This document shows positions 47,229-59,047 of a stretch of DNA of 64,000 bases, in pieces. A program made the translations under genes and the position numbers. The stretch spans positions 52,298-116,297 of the forward strand of contig WHVD01000216.1 in assembly GCA_015178975.1 (NCBI GenBank). Direction: 5' to 3'. Position 1 is the first letter of the stretch, and each line of letters starts with the position of its first letter. The DNA is from Hysterangium stoloniferum. Taxonomy: Eukaryota; Basidiomycota; Agaricomycetes; Hysterangiales; Hysterangiaceae. The notes under the pieces were generated by a model that had not been told where the DNA came from, searched no databases, and saw only the letters and a list, made by a program, of their open reading frames with translations.

Positions 47229-50200
47229 AAGCCGCATAGAGTCCTAATGCAGCGGCGAAGTGTTTGACCTTGGCGGAAGGGAGCGCCTTGGTTAAGGTGT
47301 CAGCAACCATGTCGTCGGTGGGGCAATAAATGAGTCGAAGGGAGCCATTCTCAATAATCCAACAAACAAAATGAAAGCGGACATCGATATGCTTGGTGCG
47401 TCCGTGATATTGATGATCCCTGGTAAGTGCAATAGCAGATTGATTATCGGAGAATAAAGTCGTGGGCCCATCAGGGGAACCAAACAGCTGGGTAAGCAAG
47501 GACCGTAGCCAAAGTGCTTCTTTGGAGGCGTGGGTTACGGCCACATATTCGCTCTCAGTCATGGACAATGAGACAATCTCTTGCCATTTTGCACTCCAAG
47601 ATACAGCCCCTCCATTGAGTAGAAAAGCGTACCCGGATATGGCACGGCGATCTTCAGTGAGGCTTCCATCTGCGTCAGCATAACCAGTAAGTCGTTGGTT
47701 GTTGCCTAGTTTTTTGTAAGTTAACCAAAGATCTTTGGTACCGGCCAGGTATCAAAAAATCCTTTTGACGGTGGTCCAGTGTTCCTGGCCAGGATTGATG
47801 TTAAAACGTGAGACGACTTGTACGGCGAAAGCGATATCTGGGCGGGTACCCAAGGTGGCGTACATTAAGGATCCAACGGCTTCATGGTAGGGTATGTCAC
47901 GCATTGCAGCGCTTTCAAGTGTTGTTGAGGGACATTGTGAGGAAGATAGTCTGGCATTCGGGTCCATCGGGGTGGAGACTGGCTTGAGGTCCTCAAGATG
48001 GTAGCGGCAGAGGATCGAGTCGATATATGAACGCTGGGATAAACGTAAGATATGTTGGTCTCGTTCCCTTACAACCTTGATTCCTAACAACCAGTGCAGT
48101 TCACCCAAGTCAGTGATTTCGACGTGGCAGGCGAAGTCCTTTTTGAAGGAAGCAACGGTGTCTGCCAAGCTCGAAGCAATCGTGCAATCATCTACATGGA
48201 CTAACACAATAGTCAGGATATCACTCGCGTTTCGATAGAATACCGCTTGGTCAACATCGCTCCGAATAAAACCTAATGCGTCCATAATTTCAACGAGCCT
48301 CTGGTACCACCGGCGTCCCGATTGTTTCAATCCATACAGAGTTTTTAGGAGTCGGCAGACTTGGCCCGTAGAATTTGGGGCGTGGTAGCCAGGGGGCTGT
48401 TTCATAAAGATTTTTTCATTGCCAGTGAGTGTGCCATTTAGATAAGCTCCCTTGACATCGATCTGATGTAGTTCAAGGTCCTGCTCAGCTGCTATTGCCA
48501 ACACGGTCCAGATCGATGCCAGTTTTGCTACAGGTGCGAATGTATCAAAATAATCAACACCGGGGACTTGGGAGAAACCTTGTGCTACCAGATGAGCTTT
48601 ATACCTGACTACATTTCCGCCAGCATCCTTTTTGGCACGAAACACCCATTTTGAGCCAATTATGTTGGCTTCCTCAGGAGGTTCAACGAGTTCCCAGGTA
48701 CAAGCAGTGTGCAATGTTTCCAGTTCAGCTAAAATTGCTTGCTCCCATAGTGGCCAATCAGGGCGACGCTTGGCTTCAGCCAATGAACGTGGTTCGATTG
48801 CCTCCACATTGCTGATCTCGAGGGCCAATGCATACTCATCTTGTAGTTCAGACAGCAACATCCAGTCGGCAGTACCATCGCCTTCTAACACTTCAGTGAG
48901 ACCGCTCGGAGGATTGGTGGTGGGCATTTGAATGCCAGGGGTGATTTTTGGTTCAGATCGCCAGTGAGTGCTTACGCCAGTGCCCTGCAGAATATCTTGA
49001 ACGCGTTGGCTAGGCTTGCGGTCACATTTTCTTACTTGGGGCTGGTTAGTGCTGGTAGTGGATTCGTCGATAATTACTGGAGATGGTGGGGAATTGGTGG
49101 ATGTGTATCCAGTGCTGTCAGTTCCTGCCGTCTTGGTGAGTTCCAAATTGTCCCCTTCGAGACGAGAGGCTGACACATTGGTGTTGTCATAGTACACATT
49201 TCATTCGACTGTTATGGTCCTGGTGTCGACCCAATACACTCTGACATCATTGCTCCTCTCATCAAAACCCATCCATCGTCCTTCACGAACACATCCTCCC
49301 AACTTATCGCCTCCCTCAATCCTTACCCAGGTCTTCTCTCCCCATTCTCGCAGTTCCTTCAGGTCTGGCTTCTTTTTGAAAACAGCCTCAAAAGGTGTTG
49401 TGTTGCCCACAGCCTTTGTTGATGTTCTGTTCAGCAACCAAATTACATGGCAGGCAGCTTCTCCCCACAAGAATTTTGGCAGCCCACTAGCATGCAGGAG
49501 AGCCTGAATGCGTTCGAGGATTGTGTGATTGCGTCGTTCGGCGATGCCATTGTGTTGGGGCGTGTCATGCACAGTGAGTTTTTGCTCAGTTCCTTTCTTC
49601 CGTAGATGTTCCTGGAAGGCGTTGCTTAGGTACTCACCACCTCGATCGGAATGCAACTTCTTGATCTGTATGTTCAGTTGCATATTGCACCAGGCCTCAA
49701 AGTCTTTGTAGGCATTGAAGGTCTCAGCCTTTGTGCTGAGTAAGCGCAGGTAAGTAAAACGAGTGCTATCATCTGTGAACATCACATAATAACGACGTCC
49801 TCCTAGTGTTGGTGTTGGGGCAGGCCCCCACACATCAGTGTGTATTATGTCTCCAAAACTTGCAGCACATCCACCCTGATTTATCTTTGCCACTGGTCTC
49901 CTGGTGGCCTTTGCATAGATGCATGACTCACAAAAAAAAGGGTCATTGCCAGGTGAGTGCTCAAGTTTGATGCCTGTTACAAAGCCACTTTGCACCAGTC
50001 GGCGTGCAACATTGGGGGCAATGTGGCCCATTCGGTGATGGAACATATCAACAGTGAGTTCCTCTGCAGCATTTGCGAAGTTTATCCCACTAACATTTTT
50101 GTACAGACCCTTCTTTGATCTGGGGATTTTGCCGATCATGCTGCCCTTTGAATTGTAAATAACACATTTGCCATTGCCAAATGTGACAGAAAATCCCATC

Positions 50201-51576
50201 TCGTCCAGTTGTCCAACAGAGATCAGTGTATATCCTATGTCTGGGGAATATAATGCTTCCGAGAGGTGCAATGTAGAAGTGTCGACTCCACACGGTAAGT
50301 TCATTGTTAGTTCGCCTTTTCCCACAGCATGAAAACTGTTTCTATTTGCAGCGCAAAAAGTTTTCGGGGAAATCTTCATGAAATTCTGGAGTTTGTTTCG
50401 GTATGGCATCATTGTTTGAGAGCATCCAGAGTCTATTAACTCGATGCACATCTGCTCGGATTGCTCAACATCTGTGGTGGTTGCAGCAGCAATTTCGGGC
50501 ATGTCATCTGTCTCATCGTTGTCATCGATAACAGAGAACCAGTCAGACATGCTATCATCAAAGTCACCCTCCTGATACAAGGAATCACTCATGGACCACG
50601 TGTCCAGTGCTCCGTCATCAACAGGTATTTCGGTGAGTCGTCCCAAGTTGGGCAAACTATTGCTGGAGTCCAAGAGGAACTCAGCATCTGCAGCAAATGC
50701 ACCTTCACATTCAGAATCCGAATCCTCTGCAACATTTGCAGAGCCACCGGACTTCTTGGATCGGTCATCCTGTTGCTTTTCATCCTTTTTTGGCTTGGGA
50801 CAGCTGTCTTGCTTATGTCCTTTCTCATTGCAGTTCCAGCATACACCACGGGGTTTTCGATTATTTCCCTTTCCTGAGCCAGCATACAATGCTTCATCGT
50901 CAACATCTTCCTTCGGTTTTCCTGAGCACTTGGCTCACAACGTTTTCTGGCGCTCGAATTCTTCAGAAATGAGCATGATAAGTTTGTCTGGTGTAATTGT
51001 ACCGGTAGGGCTCCACATTCTTGCTGCTGCTAACTGATTTGAAGCAAAATTAGACATCGCTATGGGCAGGGATGAAATAATAGTGGAACGGTAATCCATT
51101 TCATTTATGTCCACTCCCACAGATGCTAATTCTTCCCTTTTAACTCTCAGAGTGTCCAGAAATTCTCGCACATTGCCTTTTTCGGCACACCGCATGTCGA
51201 GGAAACGTGTTTTTAGGTCCGTTTGTGTGTAAGCACCCTTTTCGGTGTACTCGGAGACTATGGAGTCCCATCGATCCTTTACAGTCTTTTTGGAGTGTAC
51301 TCGCATGAGGGTTGAGTCGGGAATTTTTTGGGTGAGCAAAGATTTGGCAGATTTTTCATTTTTGTCCCACAATGTGATTGCAGCTGACTCTTCTTCAGTA
51401 GGTTTGGTCTGTTCGGTTGGTCATGGGGATTTGCCATCGAAGTGGCCCCAAAATCCTTTTGCTTCAATAGCATCTTGGAACTGGACCGCGAAGATGGCCC
51501 AGTTTACGCCAGTGTTGTCAAGCGTGGGAACAGAAGATGGAAGGGAGTCAGATAAGGAAGTGGCTGTAATAGACAT
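47227..51576 (-). pseudogene. Copia gag-pol polyprotein, broken by four in-frame TGA codons
   Basis: A single frame of about 1,450 codons from MSITATS to LYAA encodes the whole polyprotein. Order: gag with zinc knuckle CWNCNEKGHKQDSC; aspartic protease IELIDSGCSQ; integrase with an HHRMGH..CESC zinc site and D,D,E core (HTDVWGP, LHSDRGGEY, NGIAERRNH); RT with WVFRAKKD, YKAHLVAQGFSQ and the VHVDD catalytic box; RNase H with TGYADADGS, SMTESEYVA and TDDMVADTLTK. In-frame TGA codons are at 51418-51420, 50935-50937, 49201-49203 and 47752-47754. No frameshift was found. At each stop the family pattern calls for arginine, so all four can be explained as CGA to TGA. Confidence 0.92.
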
Positions 51577-51615
51577 TTTGAAACTAAGCGTAGTGTAGCG
51601 CGGGGCCCAATAACC

Positions 51616-52010
51616 TGTGAGAACTAAGTGAAAGAACAATACTCAGTATTTGCATGCTGTATGCCAAATAGCTCTTATTGATTACCTAAGTGAAAGAACA
51701 ATACTAAGGTAATGGTAATAAGTAAAAGAGTTAGGAATGCATAGTAGTAAGTATCTCACCTCAGTATTTGCACGCTGTATGCCAAATAGCTGAGGTGAAG
51801 TTGACTGGGATGGCTTGTATTTAAGCTAACTCAGAACAAAGAGAAAATGAGAACAATAGCATGGAATGTGTACTAGAATGTTCTGGAGAAATATTTTCAT
51901 GTGACAAAAGGAAACAATAAAGGAGTACAACAAAGGAAGACTTTTGTCTTATGGGCTTGTACATCATGACCTTACCATAAAGGGACTATTGCGTGCTTGC
52001 TATTCTAACA
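51616..52010 (-). repeat. 5' LTR of the copia element
   Basis: 395 bp, TG..CA ends, nearly identical to 46825-47219. In element orientation it is followed at 51615-51601 by GGTTATTGGGCCCCG, the place of the primer-binding site; I could not assign the tRNA. Confidence 0.95.
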
Positions 52011-52015
52011 AGATA

Positions 52016-52500
52016 CAGGTAGAAGCTTCTGCTTGTAACTACATTGATCAGGGGTTAATATATCTTGGCAGAACAATGGAGTGTGGCCATCAGAGACACA
52101 GGGGGAAACAAAGGACAATGGAGGTGGTGATGTCAGGTAAGAGAACAAAGGGACAGCTTGGCAGAAAACAAAGATGATTAGGTAAAACAAAAGAGAGTTG
52201 TGTGGAACAATGGGGAACTGATTGGTAATGTGTGCCTGTTGTAAGATGGCCAGAATTACAGATTCGCTGTTTGCCTCAAAGGAGGCAATGATTATTTGAA
52301 ATTTTAGACTGATTGTAGTCATAACAAAAGAATAAGAAAAAAATTAATGAGGATATTTGCACCAAATCCAACAAAATATAAACTCTAATAATGGGGGGCA
52401 GTGGCCACTGTCCAGGGTTGCTCCTGATAATGTTAAAATAATTTCTATATATAGCATAAGTACCCAATGTATTTATAGCAGATGTGATCCAATGTAGCCC
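52016..52500. other. Intergenic, AT-rich
   Basis: Flank between the copia element and the inverted-repeat element. No gene or structured repeat recognised. Confidence 0.4.
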
Positions 52501-53329
52501 ACACTGGGAAAAGCCCTGGCTCCAAAAGATTTTAGGATCCTCAGGAGAGGTTTATTTTATATAAACTCTGCCAATCACTCATGGGATCCTTAATTGAGTT
52601 AAAGTTAGTTAAAGTCATAACTTCTTCAATATACAAGATTTTATTGAAAAATCCTCATATTTTTAAGTGAGACTATTGCTTCCAGCTATGACTGCATATT
52701 TTATGAGTGTATATTTCATTATCTCCAAATTTTATCTTTAAGACTTGTATACTCTTTGAAATATACACAAATGTCATGGTTAAACATTATTATTTGAGTT
52801 CTGACCTAATGTGAATGTCACACAAAACATGGAGCCGGTGTGATTTACCCTCTTTTGATCATGTGGAGGAGAAAGGGAGTTTATATTTGCCAAGCAGTTG
52901 GAACAAAGGAGAGTTTAACTCAATTGTGGACCATCTAACAGATTTTATATCATTTTGTAATTCCATCAAATTCAGGGATGTGAATGAGATTTTTAAATTG
53001 ATTGATTACACACATGTTCTGTGATGTTAAGTTACAACCACATCTGGGAGTTTTGTGGATTTTTAATTGGATCATCCTCTGACAAGTCACAGGAAAGATA
53101 AAGGGATACAGAATCCCACTAGACTATATAAAATTGAGGGAGTTTATCTTCCAAGATATGGTTGATGCTTAAAAGATCCTATGTACACCTGATCACCCTC
53201 CACCTATCTTTTGGATCCTTAACCAATTTTAAATCCATTAAGGATCCAATAGAGATTATTGGAGTTTATATAAGATAAGGCTCTACTACAGATCCTAAAA
53301 TCTTTTGGAGAGAGGGGTTTTCCCAGTGT
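52501..53329. mobile_element. 829-bp non-autonomous element with long terminal inverted repeats
   Basis: The left end acactgggaaaagccc..ctccaaaagattttaggatc returns inverted at the right end as gatcctaaaatcttttggag..ggttttcccagtgt. Similarity of the arms continues for about 100 bp (left tttatataaactctgcc and right ggagtttatataa). No transposase; the interior is AT-rich with short frames only. No clear target duplication. Its right end coincides with the start of unit B. Confidence 0.7.
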
Positions 53330-54344
53330 ATGCTTTCACCCTTCTGTCTCCACGGAATTAATTCATATTCTGCAGATCTTGAATAAGTACATACTTACAT
53401 ACATATGCAGTACTTCAAACATACACGTCTGAATTTTGGCAGTATCATTGCCCTCATATTTGTACTCGCCTGGAACCAAGGCGGGCCATTGGGGCCACTC
53501 CTAGTAATTGATATGGGTGATGTCATACCTTGTATAGCTACCCCTTGTTAAATGACGCCATGTTCGTGTACCACAGCGTTATACTTGTCAACCTGGTGCA
53601 TCTCGTGGCGGAATTGTTGTGAGCTGGAAATATGCTGAAAAAATAGTCATAGATATATAATCTAATTGCGCACCGAGACTGATTCCCACATCCTTGCGGT
53701 ATCGACAGGCAGCAAGGACATTCATGTTTGGGGACTATTGGGAGGATTGGGGAGTTGGACCTTCGGATCAGTAGGTTGATTTGGTAGTAAGGACACCCCC
53801 AAAATTAACATTTCAAATATTGATCTTATCATTAGATCCAGTCAGAAAAGTATTATCTTCAAAGGCAAGTGCATATAGAGATATATATGTCATAAAACAC
53901 AGTGAAACAACCCAACAAACAAAGATAAAACGGGGTCGAAGAGCAGACATGAGAATTTGGACGCGATAACGATGCATGCAGAACGGCTTCGCGTCGGCTA
54001 CGTCTGTCAGTACGTGGCATAGGAATGAGATATATGAGATGTGAATCAAAAGTGTACCTGTTCAATACCCTCCGAGTTAGTCAATCATCAATGTAATCCG
54101 ATTTTCTGTCCCCACCCTTTGCAATGACTGCACACATTGGCAAAGGCGGATGAAGGATGAGAGGGATAGAGCCAAATTTTGATATTTAATGGGGCGAAAT
54201 ACATCCAAAGGATGATTTTAAGGCAATGGTCTGGTCTCACTTGTGATCGTTCTTGCTAGCTTAGCCCCGCCTGCATTCTTACCAGCCTAGCCCCGTTCGC
54301 ATTCTTTCTCGTTTCCATCCGCAGTCAGTCGTGTACATTTGCGC

Positions 54345-55135
54345 TCGTTTGTATTGTTCGCGCTGTAGGATCCATTTGTATTTCCCACACAGTATGCCTG
54401 CGCTGAACCAGTTCCAGTGGCGTGTAACAAGTGTCAGGCCGTCGTAATAGTGTTCCCAGTAACGCGCCCGTCCGCGGAGGTCGTGTTCAACGAATACGGG
54501 TGAACGAAATGGGTTGCTTCGGTTCATTCACCAAGTCAGGATTACGTGGAAAGGGGTTTGGGCGGCGAGCCGCCAGTAGTCAGTTGACCAGAACATGGTG
54601 GGGAGCGAGGGAGGGTCGGGGGACTGGGCAGTGGGGTACTCACAATGGACTATGACGAATTGTGTGGCTGTCATGTGGCGTTTGTACCCCAGACTATCAG
54701 GGTCCAATGGGATGCGCGTGAACTGCCGGAGAAGTGAGAGCACTTGAGAGATGTCATAGAGGGTGTGATTAGATGGTGCTAATCGCAACGCACGATATCT
54801 CAGTGAGAATGGATGAAGACATTGATCCGTATTCTGCACATTTTCGTAGGATACGAACGGTGTAGTCCATGAATTCAAAATCATACTTTCCTCTCTAAAG
54901 GTGTTAGTCCGTGGAAATAAAGAGCGCAGCGCAGGGTATAACCCACGGACCTTCGTGTTCCAAGGTCTCTCAAGTGACCACATACCTATGTGAAACCCCA
55001 TGCCTTTAGCCTCGTTAAATACACATCTGCAGAGCCATCCTCCAAGTTCCACAGCCGGACAATAAACTGCTTCCCGCCTGACTCCGCGTCTTCCCAAAAG
55101 TTCTCAAGAACTTGCGTCTGCCAGCTCACGGGTGT
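54345..55135 (-). pseudogene. GH5 endoglycoceramidase-like pseudogene, copy B
   Basis: Same broken gene as in unit A: KYDFEFMDYTVRIL in one frame, TATQFVIVHCEYPTAQSPDP with PTMFWSTDYWRL, then [20 protein letters not shown] followed by HWNWF. The region [12 protein letters not shown] is shortened here to [10 protein letters not shown] by a deletion. Same loss of the central catalytic part. Confidence 0.7.
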
Positions 55136-55374
55136 TTATAAAGATCCAGACAAGTTCACACGTTGTAGTAAGAGCGTCCGACCCTGAGACTCGACGAAGT
55201 TGGAGCTGGTAGTGTGTATATAGTAATTTGGAGTAGGATTTCCTGTTGCTGGCGATATTGAAGGAACTTGAGGCCTAAAGGGGATGGCAAGGAAAGGAAA
55301 GGGAGTTGACCAGTCTAGCTTTCGATCATGCGCTAGTAACAGAACACAGAGATAACAACTGAGGCCAACCTCGG

Positions 55375-55460
55375 CTTGGATGTAGCGGACAATACCACCC
55401 TGGGAGATGGCGACATGTCCGATAAGGTTGTGCGGTTCCTCACTGTTTTGGATAGCGCAA
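55375..55460 (-). pseudogene. Histone H2A pseudogene fragment, C-terminal part (copy B)
   Basis: AIQNSEEPHNLIGHVAISQG and GIVRYIQAEV on the minus strand correspond to the C-terminal block of copy A. The N-terminal block is missing because of the B deletion. Confidence 0.75.
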
Positions 55461-55964
55461 ACGTCAGCCACACACACGAGATCCCACATGTAAGACTCCT
55501 TGGCACATTTGCATCAATCAGAAGTTAGGTCATAAATTGGTTCTTTTTATACCTACGGATGAAATCGTATTATATAATTCTTTCTGGACATGACTTCGTG
55601 GCTGATCTACAGACTGATGTGTGACGCGTCACCTTCGTCTAACTCTTTTTAAAACCCCGCTTTCCCAAAGATAGATCTCAAACCAGTTTTTTTTATAAAC
55701 AACTTATCAGCTACGGCACCTGACGCCTCTGCTGAAACAACATTCTTCTCTTACCAGATGGGACAGTATTGGCGTATGTGTGTAGATAATTTCAATAATT
55801 GTTACTCAGGTTGCCATCGATAACATCACCCTTTCAGAGTCGATATAGATGCACATCGACTTTTTCCTCTCAACAGATTCGGGTTAAAGTTAGGCGAATT
55901 CTTTTGGAGCGAACACCGTAACATCATAGGATTACTATGTTGGCCTGTAACGTGTGACGTTATA

Positions 55965-56797
55965 ATGGAAAATATCGAAATCGATGGCTTTGATCGCGGA
56001 ATCATCCGGCCTAGGGACGGCAGGTATGTTTACACACTCTCAAAAAGAATCACATCCCTAACAGAATATGTAGCTCCAAATACCCAAAAAGTAAAATTGA
56101 ACAGCTCCCATATGATATTCATCTCTCCATCTTTAATGCCCTCCAAGTCGAAGACACCGTCTCCCTTGCGATAACTTGCTGGGTGATGTGGGATGCTATT
56201 AAAAATATTCTACCAACGGCAATGGAAGCTGTCGTCTTTCCTCTTGCGGCCCAACATCGTATTATTTGTGTCGGAGATTATGTTTTGAAGGATGACTACC
56301 CCCCTGGAATGCTTACTGAGGAAGAGCTTGTCGAGGTTTCTGAAGCAGGAGATCTGTATTTGTGGACCCATAGATTTGAATACTGGAACAAAGACAATGG
56401 CATATTTCCTCCAGCGGCAATGGTGCCATGGTCACCAGATTGGTGCATTTTTCAAGAAATTGTTGAGAAAAACTTGCCTCAAGTACTAGTCATTCGCAAT
56501 CTGTCTAAGAAGGAGTATATCCGTGAAAGTGGCATAACGGCGGAACCCGACCTGGAAGAGATGGGTATCACACAGGCCATATTATCGCGTATTTGCTGGT
56601 CTCATGATCCCTCTTCGTCTATGGCCTATCAAGGAGACATCCACCGTGGTACCTGGGCTGGCGACCGTATTGACATCATGTGTGAGAATCGACACAATGC
56701 CGTCTTGATGGCAGAATCGAAGGATCCTTCCAAAGCACCCTGGAAGGACGTCACAGAAGCGTGTGTCCAGATGCTCCTTGATATTTGGAGTGCCTAG
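55965..56797 (+). pseudogene. F-box-like gene, copy B, frameshifted
   Basis: Starts MENIEIDGFDRG and reads RPRDGRYVYT, then a two-base insertion (tttacacactc for tttacactc, about 56033) shifts the frame and a stop follows at 56172. From 56183 the original frame continues open to WSA at 56797 with close similarity to copies A and C, including the last half of the F-box. Re-initiation at the internal ATG (56183) would give 204 residues without a complete F-box. Confidence 0.8.
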
Positions 56798-57014
56798 ATC
56801 TCGGCGCACCAGCCCAGAATCCATTATTCTGACCCCTTATTTTCTGTGGATGTATATTACTATGAAATCAGACAATCGCGTTGTAATAGGTGGAATTTTG
56901 TCATTCGAGATATGGTGTATGACTAAGTTTCAAACCGGAAGGCTGGTTAGACATTTTTACTGCAGTACCAGGAGCGACACAGTTCCTCGTAGATTACAGT
57001 TAGATAATTGCTAG

Positions 57015-57115
57015 TTCAAAGTTATTCACCAGGTGCACCGGCACTGACACGCTGAGCATAGATGGTTTTCTTGAGCAAACGATGGATGCGACAGATTGGG
57101 AATTGAGGCATGAGG
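57015..57115 (-). pseudogene. Histone H2A pseudogene fragment, N-terminal part (copy C)
   Basis: Minus strand [20 protein letters not shown] followed by QRVSAGAP and then a retained donor-like GGTGAATAAC. This is exactly the half missing from unit B. Confidence 0.75.
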
Positions 57116-57281
57116 TTAAAGTAATCAGAATGATCACATACTATAATACTCTGAAGTGGAGTGATCATTGGGTGCGCAGCCACAAGGAAAATTAATATAA
57201 CAATTAGCGTCACCTTTTTTGGGAAACGCCACGGGTAATACCGTCCGTGCTTGTTTATCCCTAAGGTAGCATGGATTCAGC

Positions 57282-57489
57282 ATCAGGAAAGTAAGAAGAT
57301 CAGTAAGTATGTCGTCTATATTGTCTAGAGCCATCTAGGAGAGCTAGCTCGGCTAGACACGGCTAGACACCCTACTTTCGCGAGATCTCTATTTACTAGT
57401 CGGTATAAAAGCTTACTATAGATCTAGGGGGTCTAGTAAGGCTAAGGAGTCTAGATAGTGGGTGTAGACATTCCCAAATCCTTGAGAGT
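57282..57489. repeat. C-specific insert rich in CTAG/GTCTAG
   Basis: About 205 bp between gattca and gtgaccg that is continuous in A. Contains many tctaga, gctaga, gtctag and ctagac motifs. No target duplication or coding content seen. Confidence 0.55.
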
Positions 57490-58225
57490 GACCGGTGGTG
57501 GCGGCAATAGTGGAACCCTCAGTGAAAAAACAACTATTCTTGACCAATCCGGTGGTCTTCAGGGGATGCAAGTGCAATATACACAACTGGATGTCGTAAT
57601 TTCACTATACCCTGCATTAAACTAAACTCCATTACCTGTTGAATGATGACCTTTCCTTTAGTTTCGATTGCTCCGTAGATGCGGGGCTCAACAGAACCGC
57701 ATGGCTGGTGGAACAACGCCTACTTTTCAACAAACGTCAGCCACACAAACGAGGTCCCACACGTAAGACTCCTTGATATATTTACATCGATCAGAAGTTA
57801 GGTTACAAATTGGTTAGAAATCATATTATATAATTCTTTCTGGACATGAACGGGGCTGATCTACAGACTGATGTGTGACGCGTCACCTACGTCCAACCCT
57901 TTTTAAAACCCCGCTTTCCCAATCTATAAAAGAGATCTCAAACCTGTTTTTTCCCATAAACAACTTATCAACTGCATCACCTGACGCCTCTTTTGAAACA
58001 ACATTCTCTTACCAAATGGGACACTATTTGCATATCATGTGTGTAGATAATTTCAATAATTGTTACTCAGGTTGCCATCGATAACATCACCCTTTAAGAG
58101 TCGATATAGATGCACATCGACTTATTCCTCTCAACAGATTCGGGTTAAAGTTAGTCGAATTCTTTGGGAAAGAACACCCTAACATCATAGGATCATTATG
58201 TTGGCCTGTAACGTGTGACGTTGTA

Positions 58226-59047
58226 ATGGAAAATATCGAAAGGAGTTGGCCTATCGTTCGGCCTAGGGACGGCAGGTATGTTTACACTCTCAAAAAGAAT
58301 CACATCCCTAACATAATATGTAGCTCCAAATACCCAAAAAGTAAAATTGAACAGCTCCCATATGATATCCATATCTCCATCTTCAATGCCCTCCAAGTCG
58401 AAGACACCGTCTCCCTTGCAATAACCTGCTGGGTGATGTGGGATGCTATTAAAAATATTCTACCAGCGGCAATGGAAGCTATTGTCTTTCCTCTTGCGGC
58501 TCAACATCGCATTATTTGTGTCGAAGACTATGTTTTGAAGGATGACTACCCCCCTGGAATGCTTACTGAGGAAGAGCTTGCCGAGGCTTCTAAAGCAGGA
58601 GGCCTGTATTTGTGGACCCGTGGATTTGAATACTGGAACAAAGACAATGGCATACTTCCTCCAGCGGCAATGGTACCATGGTCACCAGATCGGTGCATTT
58701 TTCAAGAGATTGTCAAGAAACAGTTGCCTCAAGTACGAGTCATTCGCAATCTGTCTAAGAAAGAGTATATCCGCGAAAGTGGCATAACTGTGGGAGCCGA
58801 CCGGGAAGAGATGGGTATCACACAGGCCATATTATCGCGTATTTGCTGCTCTCATGATCCCTCTATGGCCTATCAAGAAGACATCCACTGTGGTACCTGG
58901 GCTGGCGACCGTATTGACATCATGTGTGAGAATCGACACAATGCCATCTTGATGGCAGAATCGAAGGATCCTTCCAAAGCACCCTGGAAGGACGTCACAG
59001 AAGCGTGTGTCCAGATGCTCCTTGATATCCGGAGTGCTCAGATCTAG
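58226..59047 (+). CDS. F-box-like protein, 273 aa, single exon (copy C)
   Basis: Intact paralogue of the copy A protein: MENIERSWPIVRPRDGRYVY, F-box-like IEQLPYDIHISIFNALQVED, and the conserved C-terminal half with SGIT, EEMGITQAILSRIC and TWAGDRIDIMCENRHNAILM. It differs by scattered substitutions and a small in-frame deletion (HDPSSSMAYQGD becomes HDPSMAYQED). Same upstream region as copies A and B. Function unknown; see copy A. Confidence 0.75.
   Translation: MENIERSWPIVRPRDGRYVYTLKKNHIPNIICSSKYPKSKIEQLPYDIHISIFNALQVEDTVSLAITCWVMWDAIKNILPAAMEAIVFPLAAQHRIICVEDYVLKDDYPPGMLTEEELAEASKAGGLYLWTRGFEYWNKDNGILPPAAMVPWSPDRCIFQEIVKKQLPQVRVIRNLSKKEYIRESGITVGADREEMGITQAILSRICCSHDPSMAYQEDIHCGTWAGDRIDIMCENRHNAILMAESKDPSKAPWKDVTEACVQMLLDIRSAQI

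Larger units (their letters stand above)
46825..52010 (-). mobile_element. Complete Ty1/copia LTR retrotransposon
   Basis: LTRs of equal length (395 bp) at 46825-47219 and 51616-52010 begin TGTGAG and end CTAACA (TG..CA). The target duplication agata is at 46820-46824 and 52011-52015. The internal region encodes gag-pol on the minus strand, with a polypurine tract GAGGGGGAA next to the 3' LTR. The LTRs differ at only five positions, so the insertion is fairly young. It sits in repeat-rich DNA between duplicated units A and B. Confidence 0.95.
53330..57012. repeat. Segmental duplication unit B
   Basis: Aligns with unit A from its first base. Compared with A it lacks the stretch corresponding to about 39745-40430 and the two A-specific inserts, and it has an extra ~280 bp at about 53880-54160. 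It carries the GH5-like pseudogene, the C-terminal part of the H2A pseudogene and a frameshifted F-box-like gene. Confidence 0.85.

Noticed and set aside
47227..51576. Programmed UGA readthrough or selenocysteine as explanation of the four TGA codons
   Set aside because: Four stops spread over gag, the gag-pol transition, integrase end and RT/RNase H, all at arginine positions, fit CpG decay better; known readthrough elements use one site.
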